Assembly (NCBI GenBank): GCA_001873745.1 | Contig: MNZQ01000045.1 | Coordinates: forward strand, 1 to 43,857 | DNA from: Syntrophaceae bacterium CG2_30_58_14 | GTDB lineage: Bacteria > Desulfobacterota > Syntrophia > Syntrophales > UBA5619 | Length of the DNA: 43,857 nt | Direction: 5' to 3' | Shown here: one piece after another, positions 17,274-25,960 of the stretch | Layout: each line of letters starts with the position of its first letter | Numbering within the stretch: the stretch's first letter is position 1 | Made by a program: the position numbers and the translations under genes | Notes under the pieces: model-generated | The model's input: the letters and a program-made list of their open reading frames with translations, nothing else | Database searches by the model: none | What the model was told of the DNA's origin: nothing

Positions 17274-18662
17274 TTACATCGCGTCGCGGAAGAGATCGAT
17301 GAGGCCGAAGGGCATCAGACCCAGGTAGATGATAACAATATTGAAGACACAGCAGAGAACTTTTTCATGGAAGGCCAGAGCGAGGGGACGCAGCTCCTCC
17401 GACTCGCGGGAATAACTGACCCGGACGAGGTTGAGGTAGTAGAAGAGGGAGATCACGGTGTTGACGGCCGCGATGATCACAATGGCGAGATAACCCGCCT
17501 TGAATGCGGTCACAAAAAGGAAGAACTTGCCGGTAAAACCGCCGGTCGGCGGAATCCCCGCCAGGGAGAAGGCGGCCACGGCCAGGGTCAGGGCCAAGAG
17601 CGGAGACCTTCGGGCAAGGCCGCTCAGGTCGTTGATCGTGACATTCTTCTCCCCCCTTCGCGAAAGCAGCATCACCACATAGAACAGGGCGAGATTCATG
17701 AAGAGATAAACGGCAATATAATAGGCAGCAGCCGCATTCCCCTCCCGGTTGAAGGAGAGAAGACCCATCATCAGGTAGCCTGCGTGGGCGATTCCCGAAT
17801 AGGCAAGCAGCCGCTTGAGATCCTTCTGGACCAGGCCCACCAGGTTGCCGAGGGTCATCGAAAAGGCGGCAAACACGATGATCACCGTCGCTAATTGCGC
17901 CGGGGACGACGAGGCCAGCATCGCCAGCCGGATCAAGAGCGCCGTGGCCGCGATCTTCGGAACCGTCGCAATAAACGTCGTCGTGGCGTCGGATGCGCCT
18001 TCGTAGATGTCCGGCGCCCAGAAATGGAGCGGGAAAAGGGAAAGCTTAAAGAAAAAGGCGCTCAGCGCGAGGATGATCGCCAGCACCCCCAGCGGCTGGG
18101 AAAGAAACTGGGGCAACCTTGCCATGATATCCGGGAGATAAGTGGAATGGGCCATGCCGTAGAGGTAGCCCATGCCGTACAGCATGATCCCCGTCGAAAT
18201 GGCGCCGAAAAAAAGATATTTCATCGCCGCTTCAATCTGCGTTCGGGTCTGGGCCTTTCGCAGCGGAACGATGGCATAGAGGCTGAAGGAGGAGATCTCC
18301 AGACTGACGACGATGGAAATAAGCTCGACCGAACTGACCAGGATCATGAGGCCCAGCGTGGAAAACCCGAGAAACATGAAAAATTCAGGCAAGTTTTCCA
18401 CTTCGTTCTCTTTCTCGAACATGAAAACGACGAGCGTAAATCCGGCGGAGAGCAATACCTTGAATATCTGGGAGAAAAAGTCAACCTGGTAGGCCCCGGC
18501 GAAAAAGACGCCCCGTGCGCCCGAGCAGACCAGCGTAATGAAGAAACCCACCAGCGCAAGGACCCTGGCCGCGGTAAATAGGGAGGTCCTTTTCTTCCCC
18601 ACCGACAGGAAGAGAAAGAAAACGGAAAACAAAAACATGTACAGTTCTGGAAGCAGCGTCAT
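17274..18662 (-). CDS. nuoN: Complex I subunit N (antiporter-like)
   Basis: This polytopic membrane subunit of about 462 residues has the channel residues expected of NuoN: Glu in VVSLEISSFSLYAI (TM5) and Lys in FFKLSLFPLHFW (TM7), plus the later IEGLVQKDLKRLLAYSG-type TM10/11 segment. It forms one of the proton paths in the membrane arm. I choose the ATG at 18662, which has AAGGGG nine bases upstream, over the TTG at 18671 in the track. It is the last gene of the nuo transcript, 13 bp after nuoM; no terminator is obvious behind it. Confidence 0.92.
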   Translation of the reverse strand: MTLLPELYMFLFSVFFLFLSVGKKRTSLFTAARVLALVGFFITLVCSGARGVFFAGAYQVDFFSQIFKVLLSAGFTLVVFMFEKENEVENLPEFFMFLGFSTLGLMILVSSVELISIVVSLEISSFSLYAIVPLRKAQTRTQIEAAMKYLFFGAISTGIMLYGMGYLYGMAHSTYLPDIMARLPQFLSQPLGVLAIILALSAFFFKLSLFPLHFWAPDIYEGASDATTTFIATVPKIAATALLIRLAMLASSSPAQLATVIIVFAAFSMTLGNLVGLVQKDLKRLLAYSGIAHAGYLMMGLLSFNREGNAAAAYYIAVYLFMNLALFYVVMLLSRRGEKNVTINDLSGLARRSPLLALTLAVAAFSLAGIPPTGGFTGKFFLFVTAFKAGYLAIVIIAAVNTVISLFYYLNLVRVSYSRESEELRPLALAFHEKVLCCVFNIVIIYLGLMPFGLIDLFRDAM

Positions 18663-18675
18663 CTTTGTCAACCCC

Positions 18676-20160
18676 TTACTGGGACAATTTATTCAGTTGC
18701 ATAAAAAGGTGTACGAGCGTGGTTTCCATAACCCGGACAAACGGGGCGGGGAAAAGCCCCACCCAGAGCACAAAAATGGCAAGCGGCGTCAGGTAAACAA
18801 ATTCCCGGACATTCAGGTCTTTGAAATCCCTCTTGTCTTCCCTGCCCCAGGCGATCTGTTTCAGAAGCTTCAGCATATAGGCGGCGGCCACGACCGCCCC
18901 AACCACGGCGAAGAAACCGGCCGTTCTGCTTCTAACAAAGGCACTGATCAGCACATACAACTCGCCCACAAAACTGTTCGTCCCGGGAAAGGCGAAGGAG
19001 GAGAGGGCAAACAGGCCGAAAAAACCCATATAGGCGGGCATGAATTTGCCCAAGCCCGCATTGTCATAGATCTGGCGGCTGTGCGTGCGCTCGTAAATAA
19101 TGCCCACCATCAGAAAGAGCGCGCCCGTGGTGACTCCGTGGTTGAGCATTTGGAGCATGGCGCCCATAAAACCATAGACCGTGAAGGTGAATATGCCCAG
19201 CGTCACGAAGCCCATATGGGCCACGCTCGAATAGGCGATCAGCTTTTTCATGTCCGTCTGGCTCAGGCAGACAAACCCCGCATAGATGATTGCAACGATG
19301 GAAAGAACCATCATGAAAGGGGCGAAATAGATACTGGCCAGGGGAACAATGGGAAGGCAAAACCGGATAAATCCGTATGTTCCCATCTTCAGCAGAATGC
19401 TCGCCAGCAACACGCTGCCCGCCGTCGGCGCCTCCGTATGGGCGGCCGGCAACCATGTGTGAAACGGAAACATGGGAACCTTGATCGCAAAGGCAATCGC
19501 AAAGGCCAGAAATACCCAGATCTGGAACGTGAAACTGTAGCCTTTGAACATCGCCTCGGGGATGCTGAAGGTGCCGTTCACAAGGTAGAGGGCGATGATG
19601 GCGACCAGAAGAAAAACGCTGCCGAACAACGTGTAAATGAAGAACTTCAGCGAGGCGTAATCCTTGTTCGGCCCGCCCCAGACGGCAATGAGAAGGTACA
19701 TCGGGATGAGCATCGCCTCCCAGAAAACGTAAAACAGGATAAAATCAAGGGCGCAGAAGACGCCGATCATCGCCGTTTCCATCAGCAGGATGCAGATCAT
19801 GAATTCCTTCACCCGCTTCTCGATCGCCTTCCAGGAGCAGAGAACACAGAGGGGGGAGATCATGGTCGTCAGCACGATCAGCATGATCGAGATGCCGTCC
19901 ACCCCGAGAGCGTAGGTAATGTTATAAGCCGGTATCCAGGCGAGACTCTCGCCGAACTGGAAAAGCGGCGTCCCGGCATCGAAGTTGAAAAAAAGGATGA
20001 GCGAGGCCGCCAGTGTCAGAAGCCCCGCGACGAAGGCCGTGGTCTTGATCTTGTTGCCGTCCTTCAGGAAAAGGATGAAGAACACCCCCGCCAGGGGCAG
20101 AAAGATCACCGTGGAAAGTATGGGGAACCCGAAGGGATTCATGGTCAAGTATGGCGACAT
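18676..20160 (-). CDS. nuoM: Complex I subunit M (antiporter-like)
   Basis: At 494 residues this is a typical NuoM. FYVFWEAMLIPMYLLI carries the TM5 Glu, AIKVPMFPFHTWLPAAH the TM7 Lys, and SQTDMKKLIAYSSVAHMGF the TM10-11 region; the NuoM-type ending FPAPFVRVMETT is also present. It pumps protons in the distal membrane arm. ATG is preceded by AAGGA and follows nuoL by 36 bp. The 549-codon plus-strand ORF opposite it is an antisense shadow. Confidence 0.95.
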   Translation of the reverse strand: MSPYLTMNPFGFPILSTVIFLPLAGVFFILFLKDGNKIKTTAFVAGLLTLAASLILFFNFDAGTPLFQFGESLAWIPAYNITYALGVDGISIMLIVLTTMISPLCVLCSWKAIEKRVKEFMICILLMETAMIGVFCALDFILFYVFWEAMLIPMYLLIAVWGGPNKDYASLKFFIYTLFGSVFLLVAIIALYLVNGTFSIPEAMFKGYSFTFQIWVFLAFAIAFAIKVPMFPFHTWLPAAHTEAPTAGSVLLASILLKMGTYGFIRFCLPIVPLASIYFAPFMMVLSIVAIIYAGFVCLSQTDMKKLIAYSSVAHMGFVTLGIFTFTVYGFMGAMLQMLNHGVTTGALFLMVGIIYERTHSRQIYDNAGLGKFMPAYMGFFGLFALSSFAFPGTNSFVGELYVLISAFVRSRTAGFFAVVGAVVAAAYMLKLLKQIAWGREDKRDFKDLNVREFVYLTPLAIFVLWVGLFPAPFVRVMETTLVHLFMQLNKLSQ

Positions 20161-20196
20161 GGTTTCTTTTTCCTTAAAAGCCTTTAAGTATCCACC

Positions 20197-21954
20197 CTAT
20201 AAAACCAGCCACAGGATCGCAAAAAACAGGAAAAGCGAAAGGCCGATATAGGTCTGAATTCTTCCCGTCTGCATTTTTTTTACGACGGAACCGAAATCCA
20301 TGACGGAATAGGCGGCGCCGTCAACAACCCCGTCAATGGCCTTCCGATCGAACAAGTAGGAAAGTTCCGCATTCTTGAAAAGCGCACGGAGCCCAAGCGT
20401 GCGGTAAAGTTCGCCCCACAGCGTGTCAACCGGCGCGATCACTTTTTCGTCAAACTTCATGAAGAGCAGCGTCCCCTTGCGATAGAAGTAATCGACGTCG
20501 AGGTTCATCTTCGCCTCGGGCGAGAGTTTCTTCACCATCAGGTAGAAGACCAGGCCCGTAAAGCAAAGGATCTGCATCGTCTCCGAGAGGTGGCCCAGGT
20601 TATAGGGGCGGTATTCCACCGGGAAGGGCAGCAGGACATACAACGTCTGCGGGAAGACGCCGATGATGAAGCAGAGAAGGGCGGTGAGTCCCATCGCCCA
20701 GAGCATGTTCAGCGGGGGTTCCTTGGCATGGAGAGGCTCCGCCGCTTCCTTGCCGAAGAAGGCAAAATAGGTCACCTTCAAGCCGACGGAGAGGAAGGTT
20801 CCGATGCCGGCCAGATTCAGGAACGACATGAGCCAGATCCTCCCCTCATGATGCGCCGCCGAAACGATCATCGATTTGCTGACAAACCCGCTGAACAGCG
20901 GAAATCCGGAAATGGATACGGCCCCCACGACGTAAAAAATCATCGTCAGCGGCATGTATTTGTATAAACCGCCGAGGCGGCTGAGTTTCGCCGTCCCGGT
21001 CACATAAAGCACGGACCCGGCGCCCATGAAGAGCAGCGCCTTGTAAAGGATGTGGGCAAAGGCGTGGGCTGCGGCGCCGTTCACGGCCATCGCGGTGCCA
21101 ATGCCGACGCCGGCCACCATGTAGCCCACCTGGCTGATGATGTGATAGGCCAGAACACGGCGGATGTCGTTTTCGATGACGGCGTAGCAGACCCCGAATA
21201 CCGTCATGGCCGTTCCCATGATCGCCAGGATTTCAAAGCCGGTAAAACCCCTGGCGAGAACGTAAACCGCCGTTTTGGTCGTAAACGCGCATAAAAATAC
21301 GGCGCCTTCGACGCTCGCCTCCGGATAGGCGTCCGGGAGCCATGCATGGAGGGGCAGTACGGCGGCGTTCAGTGCAAAACCGGCGAGAATCAGGTACTCC
21401 GGCCAGGAGGCGTTGGGGGGAAGGATGCTGTTGAAGGCAAGGCTCCCCGTCTTGTGGTAATAGAGCATCATCCCGGCAAAGAACAAGAGACCGCCGAAAA
21501 TATGGAACAGCAGATAGCGGAAGCCCGCCGCGATCGATTCTTTCTTCCTCCCATACCAGATGAGAAACACGGAAGAAAAGGCCATGATCTCCCAGAAGAT
21601 GAAGAGGGTCAGGTAATCGCCGGCAAAGAGGGCGCCGAGGGCGCTTCCCACATAAAAGAAACCGGCCATGTGGTGCCCGTCTTCTTCCCGGTGCAGCGCA
21701 TAGAGGGCGCCCAGGAAGGCCATGATCACGAATACCCACGCAAAGACCATGCTCAGCTTGTCAACGCGCCCGAACACCCCTTCCGCGCCGAGGAAATGGT
21801 ACGCCCCGTACATCCCGTACTGGGCAAACGCAACGGAGACGATGGCCGCAACGGGGATGAGGAGAATAAACCCCTTTTTTGCCTTCCCCCTAAGCAGCGG
21901 CAAAAGCAAGGCTCCCACGAAAAAGAAGAGCGCCGGATGAATCCAACTATCCAT
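20197..21954 (-). CDS. nuoL: Complex I subunit L (NuoL-like), TM7 lysine replaced by Asn
   Basis: This 585-residue antiporter-like subunit has a C-terminal end that fits NuoL (IDGVVDGAA, then KKMQTGRIQTY before the last helix). TM5 keeps FWEIMAFSSVFLIW, and HAWLPDAYPEA and FTTKTAVYVLARG (TM7-8) are clear. At the position of the conserved TM7 lysine, five residues before PLH, it has Asn (NAAVLPLHAW). Nearly the same architecture, including DVDYFYRKG near the C-terminus, is found in the 574-residue protein at 28.5-30.3 kb. It overlaps the small DYY protein gene by 8 bp. The NuoL call rests on position and tail; it could also be called an MrpD-like subunit. Confidence 0.82.
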   Translation of the reverse strand: MDSWIHPALFFFVGALLLPLLRGKAKKGFILLIPVAAIVSVAFAQYGMYGAYHFLGAEGVFGRVDKLSMVFAWVFVIMAFLGALYALHREEDGHHMAGFFYVGSALGALFAGDYLTLFIFWEIMAFSSVFLIWYGRKKESIAAGFRYLLFHIFGGLLFFAGMMLYYHKTGSLAFNSILPPNASWPEYLILAGFALNAAVLPLHAWLPDAYPEASVEGAVFLCAFTTKTAVYVLARGFTGFEILAIMGTAMTVFGVCYAVIENDIRRVLAYHIISQVGYMVAGVGIGTAMAVNGAAAHAFAHILYKALLFMGAGSVLYVTGTAKLSRLGGLYKYMPLTMIFYVVGAVSISGFPLFSGFVSKSMIVSAAHHEGRIWLMSFLNLAGIGTFLSVGLKVTYFAFFGKEAAEPLHAKEPPLNMLWAMGLTALLCFIIGVFPQTLYVLLPFPVEYRPYNLGHLSETMQILCFTGLVFYLMVKKLSPEAKMNLDVDYFYRKGTLLFMKFDEKVIAPVDTLWGELYRTLGLRALFKNAELSYLFDRKAIDGVVDGAAYSVMDFGSVVKKMQTGRIQTYIGLSLFLFFAILWLVL

Positions 21955-22195
21955 AATAATCCTCGTCCTTGCTCAGAAACAGGTGCGCGATGCCTTTGCA
22001 TATCTTGATGAGCAGAAAGCAGCCCGCCAGCGCAAAAAACGTCCAGAACGCCCAAATCTTATCCACAACGTAATGGGCGTCCTCCCGCGGCAGCAAGATG
22101 TCCAGCAAAACCAGCGCGCCCAGGAATACAAAAAAGGCGATCCTCAGCGGCCCGGCTTTCGCTCTCAGGTATTCTATGATCTTCAATACATTCAT
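21947..22195 (-). CDS. Small two-helix membrane protein ending in DYY, nuo-linked copy
   Basis: This 82-residue protein has two predicted membrane helices (IAFFVFLGALVLLDILL and IWAFWTFFALAGCFLLIKI) and a charged tail SKDEDYYG. It aligns with the 73-residue protein at 30247-30468 across the second helix and tail (GC-LL/LI, K-I/L-A/G-LFL, DYY). It lies between an MrpD/NuoN-like and the NuoL-like gene and overlaps the latter by 8 bp, just as in the other copy. I know no described function; a small structural subunit holding the two antiporter-like proteins together is a reasonable guess. Confidence 0.75.
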   Translation of the reverse strand: MNVLKIIEYLRAKAGPLRIAFFVFLGALVLLDILLPREDAHYVVDKIWAFWTFFALAGCFLLIKICKGIAHLFLSKDEDYYG

Positions 22196-22204
22196 GGTAA
22201 ACCC

Positions 22205-23674
22205 CTAAAATAGCTTCCCGATAAGCCCTACAAAGAAATCAGGAAAGATTCCGAGCACCAGCGAGATGAGCGACGCCAGAACAAGGGGCGCGACCATCGT
22301 CAGCGGCGCTTCCTGAATATCTTTTCTACTCCAGCGCTCCTTTTTCCCTTGAAAAAACGCCCGGAACGTAATCGGGACAAAATATCCGGCGTTCAGGAGG
22401 CTGCTGGCCAGCAGTACGATGACAATCGGGATATTTTGGATCTCAAGGGCGCCGTTCAACAGATACCATTTCGTAACAAAACCGGCCACGGGCGGCGCGC
22501 CGATCATGCTGAGCGACGCCAAGGCAAAGGCCCCCATCGTAAAGGGCATGGCGTAGCCGATCCCCGCCATGTCGCTGATCTTTTTCTTGTGGTGGGCCAC
22601 ATAGATGGCCCCGGCGCAGAAGAACAGCGTGATCTTGCTGAATCCGTGATTGACGATATGAATGATCCCGCCTAACACGCCCGTATTGTCCAAGAGCGCC
22701 ACTCCCAGGATGATATACGACAACTGGCTGACCGTGGAATAGGCCAGCCGCGCCTTCAGGTCATCCTTCGTGAGGGCGATAATGGAAGCGGCGAGGATGG
22801 TGAAGGATACAAAGTAGGCCGTGATCAGGCCGATTCCCAGATCCTGCAGGATGTTTGTTCCGAACGTGGAAAGCATGACCCGGGAGATGCAGAACACACC
22901 GGCTTTTACCACGGCAACGGCATGCAGCAGTGCGGTGACGGGCGTCGGGGCGACCATGGCCGAAGGCAGCCAGTTGTGGAGGGGCATGATGGCGGCCTTG
23001 GCAAATCCGGCGACAAAGAGCACATAGGTCACGGTAATCCACAGCGGATCGGATGTAGAGTGAAACACGCCCGTACGGATGTTATCGGCGAAGTCCAGCG
23101 TCCCCGTCATGATATACGTCAGGATCAGGGCGGGAAGGAGAAAACCCTTCGATGTTCCCATCAGATAGACAAGGTATTTCTTGCCCCCGGCATAACCCTC
23201 CTCATCCTGGTGGTGTGCAACGAGCGGATAGGTGAAGAAGCTGAGAATCTCATAGAAGAGATAAACAGAAAAGAGACCTCCCGAATAGGATATGCCCTGA
23301 GCGGCCAGGATGGAAACGGCAAAACAGGTGTAGAACCGCGTCTGGGCATGCTCGTTTAAGCTCCTCATGTAGCCGATGCTGTAAAATGAGGTAAATATCC
23401 ACAAAAAAGACGACAGGATGCCGAAGATCAGAGAGAGGGCGTCCACCCGGAAATTCAAGGAGATTCCGGGGGCAATGGTGGAAAGCGTATAAAGGATGCG
23501 GTCGCCATGCCAGATGGCGGGAACCATGGCCATCACGGAAAAAAAGGTGAGCACGGCGCCGGCAATGGACCAGAACTCTCTCAGGTTCGGCCGCTTGCCC
23601 GAAACCATGATCAGAATGGAGGTAACGAGAACAATGCCGATCGGCAATAGGGGTAATGCGCTCTCTATAACCAT
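22205..23674 (-). CDS. MrpD/NuoN-like proton-conducting subunit inserted between nuoK and nuoL
   Basis: This 489-residue polytopic antiporter-like subunit is additional to NuoL, M and N. TM5 Glu is in LFYEILSFFTYPLVAH, TM7 Lys in FAKAAIMPLHNWLPSAM, TM8 in LLHAVAVVKAGVF, and the TM10-12 segment in LAYSTVSQLSYIILG. It is closest in the window to the 500-residue protein at 30465-31967, with which it shares long conserved stretches (for example MVAPTPV-ALLHAVAVVK and ITLFFCAGAIYV). It starts 3 bp after nuoK and is followed by the small DYY gene, so it is the first member of the duplicated cassette. Confidence 0.88.
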   Translation of the reverse strand: MVIESALPLLPIGIVLVTSILIMVSGKRPNLREFWSIAGAVLTFFSVMAMVPAIWHGDRILYTLSTIAPGISLNFRVDALSLIFGILSSFLWIFTSFYSIGYMRSLNEHAQTRFYTCFAVSILAAQGISYSGGLFSVYLFYEILSFFTYPLVAHHQDEEGYAGGKKYLVYLMGTSKGFLLPALILTYIMTGTLDFADNIRTGVFHSTSDPLWITVTYVLFVAGFAKAAIMPLHNWLPSAMVAPTPVTALLHAVAVVKAGVFCISRVMLSTFGTNILQDLGIGLITAYFVSFTILAASIIALTKDDLKARLAYSTVSQLSYIILGVALLDNTGVLGGIIHIVNHGFSKITLFFCAGAIYVAHHKKKISDMAGIGYAMPFTMGAFALASLSMIGAPPVAGFVTKWYLLNGALEIQNIPIVIVLLASSLLNAGYFVPITFRAFFQGKKERWSRKDIQEAPLTMVAPLVLASLISLVLGIFPDFFVGLIGKLF

Positions 23675-23677
23675 AGG

Positions 23678-24001
23678 TCAGTCTTTCATCTCCTTCAGAT
23701 CTCCGCCCTCGATGTGCCTGTATTTCTTGAAAATAAGCATGATGATGCCGAGCGCGATGGCTGATTCCGCCGCAGCAATCCCCATGATGATGAGCGTAAA
23801 AGCCATCCCGTAGCCGTTCTCGGGGGAGACGAATCGGTTCAGGGCAGCCAGGTTCAACCCGGCGCCGTTCATGATCAGCTCCATGGAGACCAGCATCCCG
23901 ATCAGGGTGCGCCGGTAAACCACGCCGGCAATGCCGCAAAAGAGCAAAAACAGGGCTACAAACAAATAGATGTGCTGATAGTTGTATAACAAATCGGTCA
24001 T
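23678..24001 (-). CDS. nuoK: Complex I subunit K
   Basis: The 107-residue, three-helix subunit carries the two membrane glutamates of NuoK, in LVSMELIMNGAGLNL (TM2) and AAAESAIALGI (TM3). It is part of the E-channel/first pump between the quinone site and the antiporter-like subunits. It overlaps nuoJ by 4 bp (ATGA) and ends 3 bp before the inserted MrpD-like gene. Confidence 0.95.
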   Translation of the reverse strand: MTDLLYNYQHIYLFVALFLLFCGIAGVVYRRTLIGMLVSMELIMNGAGLNLAALNRFVSPENGYGMAFTLIIMGIAAAESAIALGIIMLIFKKYRHIEGGDLKEMKD

Positions 24002-24525
24002 TTGTTCCCCCTGGAAAAAAGGGCAAGCATGATCGCGCCTAAAATGGCCACAACCACAAGAAGCGATATCAGCTCAAAGGGCAGAACCAGATCGTTGAAA
24101 AAAAGGCGGCCGATCTCTTTTGTCGTGATCTTGAAAGAGGGACTCTCCGCCAAGGGGACACCTTGCGGCAAGGTGTCCCCAAACGTTTCCATGACGAACC
24201 GGACGAACGTAAATAGGGAAACCAGCGCAACGCCAAGCGCCGCGACGAATTTTCCGACGGTGGTCCACTCCTTCGGTTTCCGGTAAAGCGGGCCGATCAG
24301 CATGATGGCAAAGGCGATCAGAACGGAAACGGCCCCCACATAGATCAGGATCTGCATCATGGAGAGAAAGGGGCTGTTCAGGAAGATATAAAGACCGGCG
24401 ATTCCGAACATGGCGGCGACCAGCCCCAACAGGGCATAGACGATCGACCCGGATAAAACGGCCATTGCGGCGCCGCCCAGCGTCGCGACAACGGTGATCA
24501 GGAAGATGATTTCACCCAAATTCAT
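23998..24525 (-). CDS. nuoJ: Complex I subunit J, with an in-frame palindrome
   Basis: This 175-residue membrane subunit has the NuoJ pattern of five helices, with LGGAAMAVLSGSIVYALLGLV, ILIYVGAVSVLIAFAIML (TM3 with the pi-bulge region) and FELISLLVVVAILGAIMLA. Between TM4 and TM5, residues about 116-124 (DTLPQGVPL) are encoded by a 27-bp perfect palindrome with GGGGACACC arms, apparently an insertion tolerated in a loop. It overlaps both nuoI and nuoK by 4 bp. Confidence 0.92.
   Translation of the reverse strand: MNLGEIIFLITVVATLGGAAMAVLSGSIVYALLGLVAAMFGIAGLYIFLNSPFLSMMQILIYVGAVSVLIAFAIMLIGPLYRKPKEWTTVGKFVAALGVALVSLFTFVRFVMETFGDTLPQGVPLAESPSFKITTKEIGRLFFNDLVLPFELISLLVVVAILGAIMLALFSRGNK
24154..24180. 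repeat. GGGGACA-type palindrome inside nuoJ
   Basis: Arms of 13 bp (GGGGACACCTTGC and its exact complement) flank a single central base. The 27-bp unit equals nine codons and preserves the nuoJ frame. Outer bases GGGGACA/TGTCCCC match the palindromes in dnaG and before rpoD. Confidence 0.8.
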
Positions 24526-24977
24526 GATGTCTTTTTCCTTTTTTCAAATTCCTTGACCAGATCGAAATGAAAATCCTCCCGTTTAAAGCCTGCAAGGTTG
24601 AAATCTGCCGAAAAGTCGAGGGCAGCGGACGGGCAGGTTTCCACACAGATGCCGCACTGGCTGCACGTCGTAAAATCGAGGAGATAAGAGGTAGCGGTCT
24701 TCCTCTTTTCCCCTTCCCGCTTTTCCCCCTCGACCTTCTTGATCGATCCCGACGGACAGTTCCTGACGCAGATGCCGCAGGCAATACAGCCGTTTTTCTC
24801 CGGGTTGTCGCGGTCGGCAACAAGCTTCGTATGGCTGCGGAACCGCGGGCTGATATTGAGCAACTGGCGCGGATACTGGGAGGTCACCACCGGCTGAAAG
24901 AACGCCTTGATCGTAACCCCCAGACCGGCAATCAGGGAACCCGCGCCTTTGATGAATGCCGAAGGTGATGCCGTCAT
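24522..24977 (-). CDS. nuoI: Complex I subunit I, 2[4Fe-4S] ferredoxin-like
   Basis: About 151 residues with two cluster motifs, [12 protein letters not shown] and [12 protein letters not shown], which hold clusters N6a and N6b linking the input side to NuoB. With no NuoE, F or G nearby, this subunit may be the entry point for ferredoxin, as proposed for related 11-subunit enzymes. A Lys/Glu-rich insert ([11 protein letters not shown]) separates the two motifs. The start is the ATG at 24977 overlapping nuoH by 4 bp; the track's longer start runs back into nuoH. Confidence 0.93.
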   Translation of the reverse strand: MTASPSAFIKGAGSLIAGLGVTIKAFFQPVVTSQYPRQLLNISPRFRSHTKLVADRDNPEKNGCIACGICVRNCPSGSIKKVEGEKREGEKRKTATSYLLDFTTCSQCGICVETCPSAALDFSADFNLAGFKREDFHFDLVKEFEKRKKTS

Positions 24978-25945
24978 AACTTCAAAAGCCCTCCCGTAAT
25001 GAGCAGGTTGATAAAAGATAGAGGGATCAGCGCTTTCCAGGAGATGTTCAGCAACTGGTCGAACCTCACGCGGGGATAGGTCCATCGGAGCCACATGATG
25101 ACGAAAACGAGGAGATACGACTTGAGCAGAAACCAGATGATGCCGGGTAAAAAGGGCCCCTGGTATCCGCCGAGGAAAAATGTGACGGCAATGGCGCTGA
25201 CGATAAAAATGTTCGTATATTCAGCCAGAAAGAAGAGCGCAAACCGCATGCCGGAATATTCCGTGTGATAGCCCGCCACCAGTTCGCTTTCCGCTTCGGG
25301 CAGGTCGAAGGGGGTTCGGTTGGTCTCGGCGACGCCGGCGATAAAATAGATCAAAAAGGCGAATGGCTGGTAAACGACAAACCACAGCCCATGCTGCGCC
25401 TCCACGATGCTCTTCAACGAGAAGGAGTTGGTCATCATGATGATGGGCAAAAGCGCCAAGAGCAGCGGGATCTCATAGGCAATGTTCTGGGCGATGCTCC
25501 GGATGGCCCCGATCAGCGCATATTTGTTGTTGGACCCCCAGCCGGCCATCAGGATGGAAAAGACCGAAAGGGATGAAAACGCCAGGATCACCAAGATGCC
25601 CACGTTGATGTCCATGACCTGCAGCGAGGCGTCGAAAGGAATAACAACGAAGGATACCAGAACGGGGACGAAAATGATCATCGGGGCGAGATAGTAGAGG
25701 GGTTTGTCCACCTCCCGCGGCGTCAGGATCTCCTTGCCCAGCAGTTTCAGCGCATCGGCGATCGGCTGGATCAGACCATAGGGGCCGACCTCCTTCGGGC
25801 CGATCCGCCGCTGCATATGACCGGCCACCTTTCTCTCCGCCCAGGTCAAGATCAGCGCGTTCAGCACGACAAAAACCAGCACGCCGACAAGGCCGACAAC
25901 CATTTTTACCGTTTCCCAGCCAATCATGTTTCCGATCTGTTCCAT
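24974..25945 (-). CDS. nuoH: Complex I subunit H
   Basis: A 323-residue polytopic protein with the NuoH signatures [33 protein letters not shown] and [26 protein letters not shown] (cited in part as [12 protein letters not shown] and [15 protein letters not shown]). It anchors the peripheral arm and shapes the quinone cavity. The length is normal and all signature acidic residues are present. It lies 15 bp after nuoCD and overlaps nuoI by 4 bp. Confidence 0.96.
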   Translation of the reverse strand: MEQIGNMIGWETVKMVVGLVGVLVFVVLNALILTWAERKVAGHMQRRIGPKEVGPYGLIQPIADALKLLGKEILTPREVDKPLYYLAPMIIFVPVLVSFVVIPFDASLQVMDINVGILVILAFSSLSVFSILMAGWGSNNKYALIGAIRSIAQNIAYEIPLLLALLPIIMMTNSFSLKSIVEAQHGLWFVVYQPFAFLIYFIAGVAETNRTPFDLPEAESELVAGYHTEYSGMRFALFFLAEYTNIFIVSAIAVTFFLGGYQGPFLPGIIWFLLKSYLLVFVIMWLRWTYPRVRFDQLLNISWKALIPLSFINLLITGGLLKL

Positions 25946-25960
25946 TGGGCCATCACTAAA

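Noticed and set aside
18538-20187. 549-codon plus-strand ORF opposite nuoM
   Set aside because: It has no family resemblance, is rich in His, Asp and Lys as expected for an antisense reading of membrane protein codons, and nuoM on the other strand is clear.
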